Positions 47,715 through 58,600 of a stretch of 64,000 nt of DNA are shown here, piece by piece. The position numbers and the translations under genes are program-made. A model generated the notes under the pieces. That model was not told the origin of the DNA and searched no databases. It worked only from the letters and a program-made list of their open reading frames with translations. The stretch comes from Setophaga petechia (lineage: Eukaryota > Chordata > Aves > Passeriformes > Parulidae): positions 4,465,040-4,529,039 of the forward strand of contig JANCRA010000039.1 in NCBI GenBank assembly GCA_024362935.1. The letters are read 5' to 3'. How positions within the stretch are numbered: position 1 is the first letter of the stretch; each line of letters opens with the position of its first letter.

Positions 47715-47756
47715 TGGACCCTTTGCAAGGGGCAGGGCACCCACTAAGGGAAGCAC

Positions 47757-47827
47757 CTGAGCCTCAGTGGACATTTTGCTCCTCAAGCTGAGTGTCAGAC
47801 AGGGATAACAGCACATCACAGGCTCAG
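47757..47827 (-). ncRNA. SNORD1: C/D-box snoRNA, SNORD1 (snR38) type, copy 2
   Basis: Same architecture as the copy at 49295. A 7-bp terminal stem CTGAGCC (47827-47821) pairs with GGCTCAG (47763-47757). Box C is at 47819-47813, D' CTGA at 47798-47795, box D CTGA at 47767-47764. The guide before D' (GTTATCCCTGT) is the same as in copy 1. Box C reads GTGATGT rather than GTGATGA, a change at its last position that could weaken or tune the kink-turn. Otherwise intact at 71 nucleotides, so probably functional but less certain than copy 1. Confidence 0.82.
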
Positions 47828-49294
47828 TGTCTGTCCCAGCCCTGGCTACACAAACCCCTCATGCTCCCCCAAACCACACACAGTACAGATACACAGCTGT
47901 TCTCCCTGGGATTTTTCCTGGTAAACCTTCAGAGATTAGGCTCTGCAGGCCTGGCATGTAATTAATGAATTAAAAACAAACAATACACAACACTGAAGAA
48001 ATCAATTCTCTTACCAGCCTGAAGCCAAACAGCAGCTGCCCTCTGGCCAAAGCTGTCCTTGGGCAACAGCAGCCCCAGGATTCTGCAGGACCATCTCCTC
48101 CTAAATACAAGTTGCAATGAACACTGTTAGCAAAAGTACTTTAAATAAAGTCAGTTTTCTTTTCCTCACCTCTCCTGAGAAAAAAAACCCAGCACGGGAT
48201 CACAGAGCAAGAATTAGACAGAAATTCTCCATTCAAAGACAGGCAACGTTTGTGTCACAAACTTAGCAGAGCAGAAACCTGGCCCTCAAGACACAGAGGA
48301 GCATATTTGACAGGGGGCTGTCTCATTCACAGACAAGAAACTTTGCAAAGTGGATGCTATTTTAAATCCTTGCTTAGGGAAAAATCCCACCAGCTCTGAG
48401 ACGTTGGTGGTTTGGACCCTTTTAAGCTCTTTCAACCTGACATTCTCCTCATCTTCCAGAAACTTCCCAGTCCAACTTGTTCCTTGCACACAAGAATATA
48501 CCATCCATCCATGGTGTAATTGGTCTATGGGTTATCTAAAGAAATGCATTCATCAGACCTAGGACAGCCACATGCCCTCAGGTGAAAGATTCCTCAGGGT
48601 GTGTCCTTCACAGGGTGACCCTCTGGGGCAGGTGAGCTGCACCTCCCCACCCCCAGCAACCTGATTCTAGTTTGAAACTGTCCCAGAGCACCTCCAGGCA
48701 GGCAAACAGAGCAATTATTCTGTCACTAGGTCTATTTTTGTGACAGATACAGTTATGAGATGAGCTGTGTCAAGTGTCTCCATAATGGGCTGTCATCCAA
48801 TCCCTCCTACCTCTCACCCTTCTTACTCTGGCTGATCTCTGACCATGCTGACAAGCAGGTGCTCTGCTGGGCACCAACACCAGTAAAATTCCCATTCAAC
48901 CCATGCTGCTTTTCAGCTTGTGCTCTGTGCCAGCAAAGGGCAGCACACTCAGGTGGCAGCTGTGACAAAGTTACAGCCTTTATTGGCATAATTACACTCA
49001 TCAGGACATTGGGCTTTTGTATCACCTCCCAGGAGCCCAGGAATTCAGGAGGGTATAATTTGAGACAGCAGAGAAAGTTTTTCTTCTATAACCTCCCTAA
49101 AAGAGAAAACCAAACGATGCCAAGACAGATGCTGCCGTTTCTCACCATTGTGAAGATGCACTGTGGGTAAATCAGCTCCCCAGCCAGGGGAGTGATTTCA
49201 CCCCTTCTTGACACGGTGTCATGCTCTGAAACTGAGAGAGGGGACAGAGTTAGTTCAGGTACCAAATCATTCCTTTACCTTTGTGTCTCTAACA

Positions 49295-49373
49295 CTGAGC
49301 CTCAGAGTTACATTTCCACAGAAGGAAGATCAAATTCAGACAGGGATAACTTTTATCATCATCACTAGCTCAG
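49295..49373 (-). ncRNA. SNORD1: C/D-box snoRNA, SNORD1 (snR38) type, copy 1
   Basis: On the - strand: terminal stem CTGAGC (49373-49368) pairs with GCTCAG (49300-49295). Box C is GTGATGA at 49365-49359, box D' CTGA at 49339-49336, box D CTGA at 49305-49302. The 12 nucleotides before D' (AGTTATCCCTGT) are perfectly complementary to ACAGGGAUAACU of large-subunit rRNA. The fifth base from D' pairs with a G, fitting the 2'-O-methyl-G that snR38/SNORD1 directs in 28S rRNA. In human, SNORD1A-C lie in SNHG16 introns beside ST6GALNAC2. Length is about 79 nucleotides with stem. Confidence 0.88.
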
Positions 49374-49842
49374 CTTCCAGAACAGCTAAAGAGCAGAGAA
49401 CCATCCCAAATTGCAGATCTGTTCTTGCCCTCGTGGCTATCACGCTCCTCACCCGGGCAGCACCGAGGGCCGCAGGTACACGCGGCTCCCCGGCCAGCTG
49501 AACCCCGCCTCGGGGTGCTGGGAGACAGCCCCGGCTGAGCCTCACTCGCTGCCCATGAAACGCCGAGCATGGCTTGGGCCAGCCCGCGGTTCCTGGCGCA
49601 GCCCCGTCACGGCAGGGCCGGAGCCCGCCGGGCCCACAGCCCCCGGCCTTGCTCTCTCCGTCCACCATGGCGAGGAGAGGGATCACTATCCTGCCCCCCA
49701 TGCAGCCCTCGAGCCCTCGCCGCAGCCCTACGGGCGCTTCCGGCAGCGTACGGGAGCTCCCCGCACACCGCCCGGCCATCCCCGCGCCCCTTGAGGCCGC
49801 CGTGCCCGCGGATGGCGGCCGATGGCGACCGGGCCCACTCAC

Positions 49843-49960
49843 CACACGAAGCTCCGCCGCCATGCTGGCTCAAGGATCGCGGGGAGAGGGGCGGCCGCGG
49901 GGGCTCATGGGAACTGTAGTCCTGGCCCGTGAGGGCGCATGGGAATTGTAGTCCGGCCCC
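49843..49960 (-). ncRNA. First exon of a - strand transcript, probably the SNHG16-type snoRNA host
   Basis: On the - strand, after the ZNF143-type motifs, a GC-rich leader with a pyrimidine tract leads to ATG GCG GCG GAG at 49863 and then a consensus donor G|GTGAGT at 49842. Two SNORD1-type snoRNAs follow downstream on the same strand. Position and orientation, convergent with ST6GALNAC2, match human SNHG16. The host is treated as non-coding: the ATG frame runs on only by reading through the donor. Start coordinate is approximate. Confidence 0.55.
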
Positions 49961-49995
49961 CTGAGGGGCGCGGGGGCTGACGGGAAGTGTAGTCC
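49909..49995 (-). promoter_or_regulatory. Three ZNF143/Staf-type motifs in a CpG promoter
   Basis: The element GGGAAnTGTAGTCC (ACTACAnTTCCC on the other strand) occurs three times, at 49909-49922, 49941-49954 and 49982-49995, spaced 32 and 41 bases apart. This is the known core of ZNF143 (Staf) binding sites, common in promoters of housekeeping and small-RNA genes. They lie just upstream of the - strand exon ending at 49843, inside a CpG-rich block from about 49440 to 50010. Confidence 0.75.
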
Positions 49996-50009
49996 CGTCC
50001 CTCAGGAAT

Positions 50010-53000
50010 AAAGAGCGCTCCTGCCCCCCTCATCCCACTCCTTAATGGTATTTACTAATTATTTATTAATTCTTAATGTCCCCTGTTCATTAGGGAAACA
50101 CGTATAATTGTTCTTAGTAAGCCAAATGCTTCAAAAGGAGGAAGGGGCTAATTAGCTGGAAATCGGGGATTAGTCAGAGATTAGTTAGTAAATGGATGTG
50201 CCACGCTTTGAATGTGCAATGATTCCAGGATGTGCTGTGATTGTCCTTTGCTGTTAAAACCTGATGTGAAATCCACAGGATCCTATTTAGCTTGTATATG
50301 AAACTATAAATGAAATTATAACTTATATATGAAAATATGGATGACTGTATTTAGCTCATATACGAAGTCTGTGTGAACATTAACAAAGTGCAAATAGAAC
50401 CAAGGAGAAGAAACATAAAAGCTGCTAATATCTACATTCTTGCCCCAAAGGCTTATCCATCCTTGTGATAAAGAGCTCGAGTGAATGGGAATGGAGAGAC
50501 AACAAACCAGAATCTGAAAGCAGCCAAATGTGAGTACAGATGGCAACCCCAGTGCCACCCCTGAAATGTCCGGGAAGTGCAGAATTCCTGGTCCCCTGGG
50601 GTGTTTGGATCAGAGGTGGGCTCATGGACAGTTGCTAAATTCCCACATTGCCTTTGCCCTCCAGAATGGCCCATGCTGTTCCTTAAAGTTTCTTTTAAAA
50701 GTCAACTATTGTAAATCAAAGGCAACTCTAATGAAGGGGAGAGAATGATACATTTGATTCTATTGATATCAGAAAGAGAATGAATTACTATACTATACTA
50801 TGTGTATTTCATTTAAAGTAAATCTGCCAAGCACTCACTGTGCACACACCTGCTCACACTGCACTGAATCTTGTGATTCTCACCCAACAATCCACACACA
50901 CACAAAAACACACTCCTGGCCCTGGTAGGCCAAGGAATCAAAACATCCTCACTTTGGATAAACAATCTCCATATTGCATTCTACTTTGGCACAACACAGG
51001 CACAGCAAGCGATAAGAATTGTGTTTTCCCTTTCTCTGAGGTTCAGAAAATGTGAATCTCAGAAATCCTTGAGAAGAATTGTGCTTTGCTTTTATCTGTG
51101 GAGAGAAATGTGGCAACAGTCAACAGGTTGCAGGAGGCTTTAAAAAAATAAAATTGCAAGAAGGCTTCAGGGAGATACCAACGTGCTGTTGTAAATAAAT
51201 AAGCTGCTCCCAACACCAGCAGCAGGCTGTGGTATTCCCCTGCCCTCCGTGCCCCCAAAAAATGAAACCCCAAATGCTGTCCTGGCTGGGAAGAGCAGCC
51301 TGCAGAGAGTCCTGGGCTCTGACAGGAGCACACAGGAGTCTCCCTGCCCCACAGGAGCCCATGGAATGAGTGTTTGGCCTGACAGGAAGGCAGAGGATTG
51401 TAGAGAGCAGCAGTAATTAACAAAGCCTTCGATGAAGCAGCCTTTGCTCTGTGAAGATTTGACTGGCAATCTGCCTGACTGCTTTCAGCTTCCTAAATAA
51501 GCAAATATAACCCTTCTAATTCAACTAGAATTAGCCCTTCAAGGCCTCAAGGGAGGCGAGTTTTAAAAAATAAAACAGCTAAAATCCTCCTTAAGCAGAG
51601 TTCAGATCCCAGAAGAAGAGAAGATGTAACTTAGATGTGCTGAGGGATTTGTCACTATCTTGATTTTTGGGTGGAAGCTGCTCAGCCCACAGAGCCTGTG
51701 TGTGCCTATAAAAGGATAAACTCTGCCAGGTACCAAATAATGAATGGACTCAACAATTAAAACTCAGGAGAACAGCATGAGCTAAGTGTGCAGTCGATTG
51801 GATGCAATAATTCATGTTTGCAGTGCAGAGATAATGTTTCCAAGGATATCTTGGAGTCAGAACAAAGACTCTGGGTGAAGTGGGATAGCCCTTGCCTCGG
51901 CCATGCCCACGCTTTCCTAATTCTCTGCAGCTTCGCCTGTGTGGGAATTAATCGAATTTTCTCAGTTCTTCCCTTTAGAGGGCGACCATGACCCACAGAT
52001 CCCCGGCACGGAACCTTCTCCGGGAGCCACAGGGTAAGGCAGAGCCTCCCCGAGGTCACCAGGATGTGGTGGCTTCTCTGAGGCTCTGAGAACCTTCTGA
52101 GATGTGGAGGAAGTTACAGCCTGGTCTGAGGGTTTGTTTGAACACACTGTCCTTCCTCAGGCAGCTGCAGGGCTGCTCCCAAGGGCAGTTTGGACATAAT
52201 TTGGATAGATTTCCTGTGGCCAATCTCCATCAGTTATGGTATTTTCTTGCTCCAGTCTCTGAAAGGTTGAACAAGTAAGGAAAGCAATGAAAAGGGCACG
52301 TGGGTCTTCTACATAGGAACTTTTGGGGGCTGCTCTCAATTTCCCTGCAGAGGATTTGGAGGGGATTGCTTCCTCTCATAAATCATACGAGATCAGTATC
52401 TGACAGAGGGAGGGAAGGATGGAAAAACAAATGGAAATCAATGACAGAGCCACTCCATCTTTGGCTGGGCTTTGATCCCGTGCTCAGATTGAAGGACAAG
52501 GTCATCTCTCAGTTTTCCACCCATTTCTTCTCTTAGCTGCCTGTAAATCCCTCGAGGGAGAAACTCTCCATGCTTATTGACAGTAATTTGATTTCCTCCT
52601 GATTTCCCCTCTGCCTGCCCTGGTCCCACCCTGCAGACAGGGCTCCACAAAGCCTGGAGAAACAAAACATCTGGGGCTTCAGAGATGCTTTGCTGTGGTT
52701 ATCTTTGACATACAGCCAGGGTGTTTGAACCCATTAAAGGCAGCTCCCCCCTGGCAGACCCCAGTCCCCTGCCAGGCTGCAGTGCACAGAGCACGAGGAG
52801 ATGCTGAGTGCAGGGATTGATGCTTGTTTCTGTCAGAAATGCTGGGTACCCAACAAAAACCAGTCCCTTTAGGTAAGGCTGGAGATTTCTTGCTGGTATT
52901 TCAGGTGCCAGATTTCCAAGAGAAAAGATCTGTACTATTAAAAAAATAAATAAATAAAACCTGCCACAAGGTCCTAAATCCTGGTGTCAGTTGCTTCAAA

Positions 53001-55480
53001 TCAGCCCCCTGAAATGCCAGAAAGGCTCTTTGGAGCTCAGCAGCAGACAAGCAATGTCTTCCCACACAGGACAAGGCACACTGCAAACAAAACATCCTTC
53101 CCTGCTCCTGGCAGCAAAGCTCTTAAGCCTTCATTTAATATTAAATACACGTTTAAACCTAAGCCCATTTCTCAGCATGTCTCGTGTGCTTATGTAGAAC
53201 TTCAGCAGGCTCAGGAAGGCTCTGCTGTAACTGGAGGCCTGTGCACTGAATAACAAGAGCTTTATGCTTACAGAATATCTGTGCAAACAAGGGATGGCTT
53301 CTCTGGGATGGATTCTGCAGGTTGAGAAGAGAAAATGTTCCCCTTTCTCCTGATGGTGCAGAAGAAATTGCAGCTCTGGCCACTCAGCTGTTCCTGCTGC
53401 TTCTCCCCCTGTTTCTCACCTGAGTTTTGGTGAGAATAAAGCCAGTCTCAAGGTACTGTTTTTTCAGTGCAACACAGAATGGATCTTGAGGAGATTGTGT
53501 CAGTGGGGTGGAGTCAAGCTGATTAACACCTTTGATCCTTCAGGTCTGTGTCCCGGCCAGGCAAAGTGGGAGCCAGCCAGATTCTGCTCCCAGCTCCTTG
53601 GAGGAGCAACCAGAGCAGGGAACACACACAAAATGTTCCAAAGGCAGTGCATGCACAGATAAATCCTGGGGCCAGACTGATGCATTTGTTGAACAGTAGC
53701 AGCAGGAATCCAGCTTGTTCATGGATGAGCATGTTTAATTGAAATATACACCCTCTGAGCATACCCAGAGATAGGAGATGTCTACAGCGTCACAAATGCT
53801 CCCAAAGGCAGCAGGAAAACTTTAACATTGTAAAGCTACTGAGACCAGGAGAGAGATTTCCTTTTAGGCCAAGTTAGAGGAGCAAGGAAAGGAGAGTTGT
53901 CCTTGATTTGGGCAAAGAGATGGATCCTCTCTCTATTTTCTGTGTCAGCATGAGCAATTACTGCTTAGTAAGGAGAAAGGGAGTGAATTGGTATAAAAAT
54001 ACCCAGGTGATATTAATGAGAACGTTATCAGGCCCTCTTTTATCAGTGTTTCTGTTTGCTTGGATTACTTGGCCATTGGTTCAACGCTCCCCATCTGCAC
54101 TGTGCTGTAAGCAATATTTCATCTATCAGCCTCAGATACCAGAAATATGCTGGGCACACACGGAGCAAACAACATTTTCTTGCAAGTAGTTAGCATAAGC
54201 TGCTCTAAGGTCAAGCAGTTGTGTCAGAGTACAATGCAAATCAACATTTCTTCCTGCTGCAGATGGAAAATGGAGAATTGCTAATGCCATATCTCCAGCT
54301 CACCTCTTGCTTCCCACCATTTATTCCAGAGGAAGGAGATAATTGTTTTGAGGTACTTTTGAGAATAGCATCTCTGCTGCTTTCATTGCTTAATGGGAAA
54401 AAACGTGTTTAAATAATGAAAGGTCACATTATTTTGGACCTTTTAGTTAATTTTTCTTGCCCTTGTGCAGGGAAAGCAGGCCAAATGCCTAATTTGACCA
54501 AGTCTGAAGGTAAGCTGAGGCTTTTCAAGATGACAGAGGACAGCTGGTTAAAGGACAGTGGTTATTCCTGCTGCTGCCTGTAAAAAGGTTTCTTGAGAAC
54601 AGTTTGCCAGTGACATCTGCTTGAAGGAGCCCTGCTGCAGGGCATCAGACCAAGGGCCACCCAGACTCATGTCATTTTTCCAACAGACATCCAAAATGAA
54701 TGCCTAGGGAATGCAGGAGCAGTGACTACTCACAGGACATCTCCCAGCACATTTCCTGCCAGCAGCCACTTGAGGGGTGCAGATTCTGAGAGGTCAGCTC
54801 ACTGCTCCTGCTGAAGAGTCTGCCCTGGAAAGGAGATTTCAGTAACTTTGTTTTCCATGAACTTGCTCAGTGAATCTCTAACAAATCCCCTCCTGTGGGG
54901 AGGAGAGGGACCAGCTTCCTTTTGTTTGCTCCATGTCTGGCTCCTGGTGGTTTTGTTTGGTGGCCCCAAGTTCCTGTACAGGCAGAGACCATAAATGGCC
55001 TTTGCTGTCAACCCTCACTGTAAGAGCAGAACTCATGGATCTACTTATCCTAGCCCTGTCTCCAGGCTCACAAATGTGATTTCTTCAGAGTAGATCAAAG
55101 AGGGTAGTGTTGTTTTAAACCATTGTTTTCCTCCAGAATGTGATCCATCCACTCGCAGATGGCTTTTACGGTCTCTAAAGCCTCCCATGGATTAGCCTGA
55201 GTTTGACTGTATAAACATTTCTCTATCCCACATCCTGCTTCCACAGCATGTCTCATATTCACTTCTCTGTCCTTTCACTCAATCCAAACATCCTGCAGAA
55301 AGCCTCCAGCTCTCCTGGACAGCCTCCCTCGCTCCCTTTCCCCACAGGTTGCAAATAAAGCTCAGTCAGCCCAGCACAGCCCCCAGATTCCTGGAGCCCG
55401 GCCTACAGGGGAGAGAGGCTCACATGCCTTTCTCTCATCCAGCCACCACCACACTGCTGCGGTGCTGCTGCTGCAAGGTC
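50010..55480. other. Intergenic DNA, no feature recognised
   Basis: CpG-poor, with short open frames only. I looked for PRCD and CYGB, the next genes in mammals, and saw neither here nor further on to 64000. Confidence 0.5.
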
Positions 55481-55690
55481 GGTGTGTCTTTAGCCGTCTC
55501 CCCCTGCACTTCTCGAGCGCTCTCCTCTCTCCGCTCAGCTGTCATCTCCTCGCTGCTGAAGGAGGTGGGCGGGCGAACACGCTCCGCGGGAGACGCTGAT
55601 CTTCCGTAGCGCCTGTGCTCGGCGATGGGAGCGCTCAGCTGCTCCGGCATCCTCCTCCACCGCTCCTCCCAAGGTCAGCCCCACCGTGGC
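55480..55690. promoter_or_regulatory. CpG-rich promoter-like patch
   Basis: A short CpG-rich island in otherwise CpG-poor DNA (GGTGGGCGGGCGAACACGC, GCTCCGCGGGAGACGC). On the + strand, ATGGGAGCGCTC at 55625 leads to a possible donor AAG|GTCAGC at 55672, and the - strand is also open. It may mark the start of an unannotated transcript. No protein family recognised. Confidence 0.4.
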
Positions 55691-58600
55691 TGCCTGGGAA
55701 GCGCTGCTGGGAGCTTGGGGGGGTGTGGGGAGCTGGACATGCACCCCCTTTATCCCACAAACCCAGCACGCTGGAGAGGAGGGAACTGCTGCAGCAGGTC
55801 TCAGGGTAACACCTTCTTCTGCTTTAAGGGGGTCACGGGGGTCCCTTCTGCTGGAGCAGCTGTGGGGCAGGCAAGGTGAGGCGGGGGAGCCAGGACAGCG
55901 TGGGTGGCACTGTCATAAACCACAGCACCTGGTTTTCCAGAAGTTGCATGTGAAGTGCTGCTGACTCGGAGCAGCTGGCAAAAAAACTGGAAACAACCCC
56001 CTTCCACCCCAATCATTATTTAAACAGTCTAAAGGTCTCTGTAAATGTTTAAAACAACGTGGTTGTGAGGGGAAGGAGGAAAGACAAACAAGTTTGCTGT
56101 TTCAGCTTTGCAGAAACAGATCTTCATTTTTGGCAGGATTTAATTCATCCAGAAGATCCAGCTGCTAGCCTGCTTTGGGAGACTGCAAATTCACAATCAC
56201 TTCTCAAATATCTTCTTTCCAGAGGCTGCACTTTGGCATGGGCACCACCCTTGATGCCTGTGTTTGGTCAGGGCCTCATGCCAAAGGATCCCAGTTCATG
56301 GCCAGGGCACCTCAGCCAGGAGTCAGTGGCTGTGAGTACTCACTCCCAGTGATGTTTTGCTTTCCCAGACCGAAGATTTATGGTGGCCAAAGCTCAGCAG
56401 GAGCCAGGGAGCTCAAAGCAGCAAGGTGCTATGGGCTGGCTGACTGCTGGGGTACCTTTCCCATATGTGAGCAGGGCAGGAATCAGGTGCCCCCCCTGTT
56501 CTCTGACCTCTCCCAGGTCCAGCCCACTGCCCTTCCTTCCTCATCTGTCTTAGCAGTGCTGTCAGCACCTGCTGCAGAATTACCACAGCAGAATCCCTAT
56601 GTAATTCCTGTTTAAATACACAGCTGGCACCATGACTTCAACTAATTCAGCTTTTTGCTGTTGAAGAGCTGGAGCTGCATCCTGGTTTGGCTCCAGGCTG
56701 AGAGGGAATTGATCTGAAGCACTGGGCATTGTGGGCTGCTGGAGATCCATGGCTGCTCTGCAGCCCCTCTGCAGATTTGATGCCCTGGGTCCCAGATCCC
56801 AGACCCTGGAGCATCAGTTCTGGAGCAGGATCATCATCTGTGTGGGCTCTCAGGGAAAGGAGGACATCCTGCTCAGCACGAGGGACACTTTGGACTGTGG
56901 AAAAGAGGGTTCATCTATGAGGAAGACATGTGAGAAACAGGTCTCTGGGGAGCAGAGGAGTGTAATCCCCACCAACTTGCCTGAGGTCTCAGCTTGCCCC
57001 CAGCACCCAGTCAGGGCTTGCTCTGCCCAGTCCTACCTGCTCTGCTCCTGTCCAGCCAGGGAAGGACTTTGTGCTCCTGGGCACTCTTGTTTTGTCCCAG
57101 TGTCCTTCTGGCCCAGTCCTGCTCAGCCCATGCCCAGCTGTGGGTGTAGATCCCCTCAGCACCCAGGGCTGGGTGGCTGCTCTCTGCTTTGAGTTGCTTT
57201 GTCCAGTGTGTACAACCTGTAGTGCTACAGAAATGTGCTCTGCTCTCCTGAATTTGCTCTACAGCCTCCAGAATGACTCTCCTGCCTCAGCTGTTCATTC
57301 TGACAATGGTGCTGGGCTGTGATCTGAAGATGCTGTTTCTAGAGAAGCTCAAGTACCTGTTGGGTGGCTAAAAAAGCCTTGCTGCTGCTGAGGTGTGGGT
57401 GGCTGTTCCTCTGTAGATATGGGAGGAGGATGTAAATGATGGTTCCTCATACAGCCAGTCCCAGCCTGGCTCCTGCTGCTTCTGTTTCTGGAGTGACCTG
57501 ATCCAAAACAGAAACACTGAGCTCAGCCGTGCTGGGATAGCTCTTGAGCAGGGCTGCTCCTGTTGCCTGGGGCTTTGTGTAGTTTGGGGGGGAAAACTCT
57601 GATGCTATTTTCAACCAAAGCCTGAAGAGTGATGTGATGGACCAGCTGCTTGTGTGCTGTCCTGCCTCCCTGGAGTCCTCTTCTACTCAAATCAGTAACT
57701 GCCCACAGACAGAGCCAGGAAAAGCTATTGCTGGGGTCTCCTTTGCTTTTCTAACTTCAGCCAGCTCCTGTGCAGAGCCTACACTGAGATAAAAGAGACT
57801 GACACAGTGTGAAACCTTCCTCCTCTTCAGCAGATGGTGTTTGTGACAGTGGACTTTGCTTGTGTTGTTGTAGCAGAACGGCCTGGGCTAGCCAAGAAAC
57901 AGAAAGAGAAGCTGCAGTCTAGGCTTGCTGGAACTGGCTTGTTGTGTAAACCTGGCCTGAAAGCCTGGATCACAAAGGAATTCTTGATTTTTCAAGGACT
58001 GGGTTTCTCTGTCGTCTCCAGCTTACAAGCTAAAGCACTGTCTTGACTTGCCTGCAGTCAGCAGCTCCAGTCTCTGAAGCACTCCTGGCAATCTCCTGGG
58101 AATCTCAGTGAGCAGGGAGGTGATGCGTGCTGCAATGTGAACTTCACGTTACCTTCACAGAAACACTTAATGCATCTTAAGTGGGGCTAACCTGGTGTTG
58201 CTGCCTTAGGCTTTAGCAGATCAGCACTGCACCTGTCCTAGCTGTGAACTCTACATGCTTCATGCTTAAAAATCCTCATGGTCAGAGAAACTGTCCTGAC
58301 TTGAGTGAACAGAGGTGTTGCTGACAGAGCCTGTTCCTGCATATCCTGCTAAAATCATCACTGAGAAGGTGAAGCTGAAACTCCATCAGACCCATTTCTG
58401 TCAGAGACTGCTGAGCACTAACTGCAGTGGATGATTTCAAGATAAGCCTCAGTCTCAATCAGGGTGAACAAGAAAAGCATATTGCCTTCATATTGTCTGA
58501 AGGCTGCCTTCTGCACCATGACTGAGGGTTGGAACCCTGTTATCAGCAAGGAGCAGGTGTCAGCTGGCATAAGCCCTCCAAGAAACTGGCTTGCCAATAT

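Noticed and set aside
48950..49015. A possible third C/D snoRNA on the - strand (CTGATGA and CTGA about 55 bases apart)
   Set aside because: The sequences flanking the boxes do not pair into a terminal stem, and no rRNA-complementary guide was recognised before box D.
49336..49863. A 175-codon - strand frame starting MAAELRV
   Set aside because: A consensus donor follows after 7 codons, and the frame then reads through a CpG island and into the SNORD1 copy at 49295-49373.
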